A stretch of 64,000 nt of DNA. Source: JAJDTQ01 sp963422385 (GTDB lineage Bacteria; Desulfobacterota; Binatia; UBA9968; JAJDTQ01). Below are positions 62,099 to 64,000 of this stretch, piece after piece (within the stretch, counting starts at the first letter, position 1; each line of letters opens with the position of its first letter). The stretch covers positions 1,116,001-1,180,000 of the forward strand of contig OY729432.1 of assembly GCA_963422385.1 (NCBI GenBank). Direction: 5' to 3'. The translations under genes were made by a program, and so were the position numbers. Below the pieces are notes generated by a model. The model saw only the letters and a list, made by a program, of their open reading frames with translations, did no database searches and was not told the DNA's origin.

Positions 62099-62168
62099 TT
62101 ACACAGCCGGGCCTAAGTGCGCTAGCGTTGAGATTGGCTCAGGACACGGCCATCAACGCTTGAATGGT

Positions 62169-62190
62169 GGTACTTCCCTTGGTACTATAT
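62169..62190 (+). promoter_or_regulatory. GGTAC direct repeats before hicA
   Basis: GGTAC at 62169 and 62181 (12-bp period) followed by an AT-rich TATATT. Possibly the autoregulatory operator/promoter of the HicAB pair. Confidence 0.35.
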
Positions 62191-62198
62191 TTCACGTC

Positions 62199-62453
62199 GT
62201 GAGGACGAAGCATCAGCGCACTCTGAAACGCATGTTCGAGGTGCCTACACCGGCGGACATCCGGTGGCAGGACATCCTCACCATGCTCAAGGCAGCAGGT
62301 GTGGAGATCTCTCAGCGCTCAGGTTCGCGTGTGCTTCTGAAGAGGGGAAGAGAACGGATGGTGGTTCACCGGCCGCACCCTGATCCGAACACCGGAAGGG
62401 CGACGGTTCGCGACATCGCAACGTTTCTCGAAGCCGTAGGAGTCAAGCCATGA
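62199..62453 (+). CDS. hicA: HicA-family mRNA interferase toxin
   Basis: An 84-residue toxin of the double-stranded-RNA-binding-like HicA fold: KHQRTLKRMFEVPTPADIRWQDILTMLKAAG, SQRSGSRVLL (catalytic-loop region) and VVHRPHPDPNTGRATVRDIATFLEAVGVKP. GTG 62199 gives the canonical start; ATG 62232 is shorter. ATGA overlap with hicB. Confidence 0.85.
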   Translation: MRTKHQRTLKRMFEVPTPADIRWQDILTMLKAAGVEISQRSGSRVLLKRGRERMVVHRPHPDPNTGRATVRDIATFLEAVGVKP

Positions 62454-62782
62454 TGGAATACAAGGGATACACTGCCACAGTGGAGTTCGATGAATCCGTA
62501 GGCCGTCTTCACGGGCGGGTCGCCAACAGCGGCACCTATCCCATCGCCACCTTCGAAGCAACCGACGTCCAAGGGCTTCGCCGCGAGTTCCACCGATCCA
62601 TCGACGAATACCTCGATTCCTGCAAAGAGGACGGCATCGAGCCCCGAAAGCCTTTCTCCGGAAAGCTCAATGTCCGCCTCGGTCCGGATCTGCATCAACG
62701 CGTTGCACGCGCCGCGGCAGAGAGCGGCATGAGCCTGAACGGCTGGATCATGCAGGCGCTGGAGAAGAGCGCATCACGATGA
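62450..62782 (+). CDS. hicB: HicB-family antitoxin
   Basis: A 110-residue antitoxin. The N-terminal partial RNase H-like domain (YKGYTATVEFDESVGRLHGRV) and C-terminal ribbon-helix-helix (FSGKLNVRLGPDLHQRVARAAAESGMSLNGWIMQAL) are clear. It should neutralise HicA and repress the operon. Confidence 0.88.
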   Translation: MMEYKGYTATVEFDESVGRLHGRVANSGTYPIATFEATDVQGLRREFHRSIDEYLDSCKEDGIEPRKPFSGKLNVRLGPDLHQRVARAAAESGMSLNGWIMQALEKSASR

Positions 62783-62803
62783 AAAGGAAGGGACCCGCCG
62801 GTT

Positions 62804-63082
62804 TCAGTGGAGGGTTTTGGTGCGGGGACCCGTGAGGTGGGGGTTGCGGGTCCGGGTTTTCTTGAGCTCGAACATCAGCACGCGCTTCTTGAGCGGGTCG
62901 AAACGGATCCGCAGGGTGCGGCCACCAATTTCCACGTCGGCCTCGCCTTCCTCGCCGTGGTCGAGCTTGTGCAGGGCCGAAAGCACGGAGAGCCCCACCA
63001 GCGAGGCATCCACCTCGACCCATTTCTTGGTATCCCGGCCTCCGGTTACCGATTTCAGATGTCGTCTTGTATCACTTGCCAT
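62804..63082 (-). CDS. Small conserved-looking hypothetical protein
   Basis: A 92-residue protein (SVTGGRDTKKWVEVDASLVGLSVLSAL, HGEEGEADVEIGGRTLRIRFDPLKKRVLMFELKK) with good SD (GAAGG) and its own consensus promoter. Divergent from the S24 repressor gene, hence a candidate target of it. No family recognised. Confidence 0.6.
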   Translation of the reverse strand: MASDTRRHLKSVTGGRDTKKWVEVDASLVGLSVLSALHKLDHGEEGEADVEIGGRTLRIRFDPLKKRVLMFELKKTRTRNPHLTGPRTKTLH

Positions 63083-63114
63083 CGTTGCCCTTCCTTCTCG
63101 TCGAGAGTCGCGTC

Positions 63115-63151
63115 TTGACGGGAAGTTATCAGTCGATTACTATAATGTCAA
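63115..63151. promoter_or_regulatory. Overlapping divergent promoters
   Basis: Minus strand: TTGACA (63146-63151), 17 bp, TAACTT (63123-63128), for the small gene. Plus strand: TATAAT (63141-63146) with TTGACG at 63115-63120 (20-bp spacer), for the repressor gene. The two share bases, so one repressor could switch both. Confidence 0.6.
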
Positions 63152-63181
63152 GTTTTTATTCATTCGAGAAATATATACACG

Positions 63182-63817
63182 ATGCCGCGGAAAAGAACAA
63201 GACGTCCCAAGACGAATCTCGCCCGCCGCCTCACCCTCGCCCTGGCGGATCGAGATCCCCTGGAGGTGGCCGCACGGGCGGGCATCTCCAGGACCGCGGT
63301 CTACAACTACATGGCCGGGGACCGGGCGCCGCAATCCGCCATCCTGCATCGTCTGGCTTCGGTGTGCGGGGTTTCCCTGGAATGGCTGCTGGCCGCCAGC
63401 GATCAGGTGCGGGACGTGTCGGGCCACGTGCCGGACGACCTTCCGGTGGTGGGGCGCGCCGGCGCGGGCCGGGGCGAGTTCTCCGAGGACGGATTCCCGG
63501 TGGGCGAAGGTTGGCGCCGGGTATCGCGCCCCTACGACCTCAAGGACGCCAATGCCTTCGGAGTCGAGGTTCGCGGCGACTCCATGAGCCCGCGCTACGA
63601 GGACAGGGAAACCGTAGTGTGCTCGCCGGGCAAGGAATGGCACTCCGGCGACTACTGCGTCGTGAAGACCGTGAGCGGGGAGTACCTGATCAAGCGGGTC
63701 AAGAAGGAGAACGGCAACCTGGTCCTCATCAGCATCGCCCACGGCCACGATCCCATCATCATGCCGCTCTCGGAGATCGCCGGCATCTACCGCATCGTCT
63801 GGAAGAAGGAGAGATAA
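63182..63817 (+). CDS. XRE-type HTH / S24 (LexA-like) peptidase repressor
   Basis: A 211-residue phage-CI/LexA-like regulator. The N-terminal HTH is PLEVAARAGISRTAVYNYMAGDRAPQ. The C-terminal S24 domain has Ser in VEVRGDSMSPRYEDRETV and Lys in GEYLIKRVKKE, with an Ala-Gly in VGRAGAGRGEF as possible self-cleavage site. It probably controls itself and the divergent small gene, perhaps in response to DNA damage. No other prophage genes are seen. Confidence 0.85.
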   Translation: MPRKRTRRPKTNLARRLTLALADRDPLEVAARAGISRTAVYNYMAGDRAPQSAILHRLASVCGVSLEWLLAASDQVRDVSGHVPDDLPVVGRAGAGRGEFSEDGFPVGEGWRRVSRPYDLKDANAFGVEVRGDSMSPRYEDRETVVCSPGKEWHSGDYCVVKTVSGEYLIKRVKKENGNLVLISIAHGHDPIIMPLSEIAGIYRIVWKKER

Positions 63818-63834
63818 GGAGAGAGGAAGCCCTC

Positions 63835-64000
63835 ATGGGAGACTACACCGAGATCCTGTACGAAAAACGCCGCGGTGGAGCGTTGATCACGCTGAACCGG
63901 CCGCAGGTCATGAACGCCATCAGCCCCACGGTCCAGCACGAGATGTCGGCGGCGCTGGACGAGGCCGTGGCCGACCCCGAGGTTCGAGCCATCGTCATCA
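63835..64000 (+). CDS. Enoyl-CoA hydratase/isomerase family protein (N-terminal part)
   Basis: The first 55 residues (YTEILYEKRRGGALITLNRPQVMNAISPTVQHEM) are a typical crotonase-family start. The gene runs off the window. GAGAGGAAG precedes ATG 63835. It marks the return to lipid/CoA metabolism after the accessory region. Confidence 0.88.
   Translation, partial: MGDYTEILYEKRRGGALITLNRPQVMNAISPTVQHEMSAALDEAVADPEVRAIVI

Overview
The window is GC-rich (roughly 65%), densely coded DNA. It looks like part of the chromosome of an uncultivated, metabolically versatile proteobacterium-like organism; a Tectomicrobia/Entotheonella-like or environmental deltaproteobacterial bin would fit. That lineage guess rests only on gene content: many amidohydrolases, alpha/beta hydrolases and acyl-CoA enzymes, a TctC-type binding protein, selenocysteine machinery and a type I-G CRISPR system. 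No rRNA or tRNA gene was seen.

Layout. 0-7.7 kb: two acyl-CoA dehydrogenases around an NDP-forming acyl-CoA synthetase, then gene wrecks (polysaccharide deacetylase fragment, AAA-ATPase/nuclease remnant) and an MFS transporter. 7.8-12.3 kb: selA-selB-selD; selD itself carries an in-frame UGA at the catalytic position followed by a SECIS-like hairpin. 12.5-30 kb: a catabolic region (TctC, hydrolases, accBC, dienelactone hydrolase, three amidohydrolases, nitroreductase, HpcH aldolase, MOSC protein, dihydroxyphthalate-decarboxylase-like protein) with a two-gene module of unknown role at 16.8-18.6 kb. 27.9-34.4 kb, minus strand: a diversity-generating retroelement (DGR). It has an exported caspase/peptidoglycan-binding/FGE target protein with a variable repeat, an Avd-like gene with an internal TAG, a reverse transcriptase and a template repeat, followed by OmpA-like and DUF4384 exported proteins. 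34.7-42.9 kb: a broken subtilase, a hydrolase, a LysR/OxyR-like gene split by TAG divergent from a catalase, a TPR protein, tag, and an intact AAA-ATPase/PD-(D/E)XK protein.

43.2-62.1 kb: a hybrid CRISPR-Cas operon. Type I-G genes (csb1, csb2, cas3, a Cas8-like gene, truncated cas4-cas1, cas2) enclose a complete type III-B module (cmr1-6) and a CARF-HEPN-type effector. csb2 carries an in-frame 783-bp insertion encoding a phosphoribosyltransferase domain plus a nested small ORF, bounded by a 6-bp direct repeat. An IS5-like remnant sits on the truncated 5' end of cas4-cas1. No CRISPR array is present, but one CRISPR-repeat-like hairpin lies at each edge of the locus. The tail holds HicAB, a divergent small gene and S24-type repressor pair, and the start of an enoyl-CoA hydratase.

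How parts probably work together (inference): Cmr2 keeps its GGDD cyclase motif but lacks an N-terminal HD nuclease, so the III-B arm would act by RNA cleavage and cyclic-oligoadenylate signalling to the CARF-HEPN protein. Csb2, the only Cas6-like processor, would supply crRNAs to both arms. The truncated Cas4 and absent array suggest adaptation is impaired, or that arrays lie elsewhere. The DGR would diversify the C-terminal lectin-like face of an exported caspase-domain protein. A family of hairpin repeats with conserved cores and locus-specific self-complementary arms is scattered through the left half.
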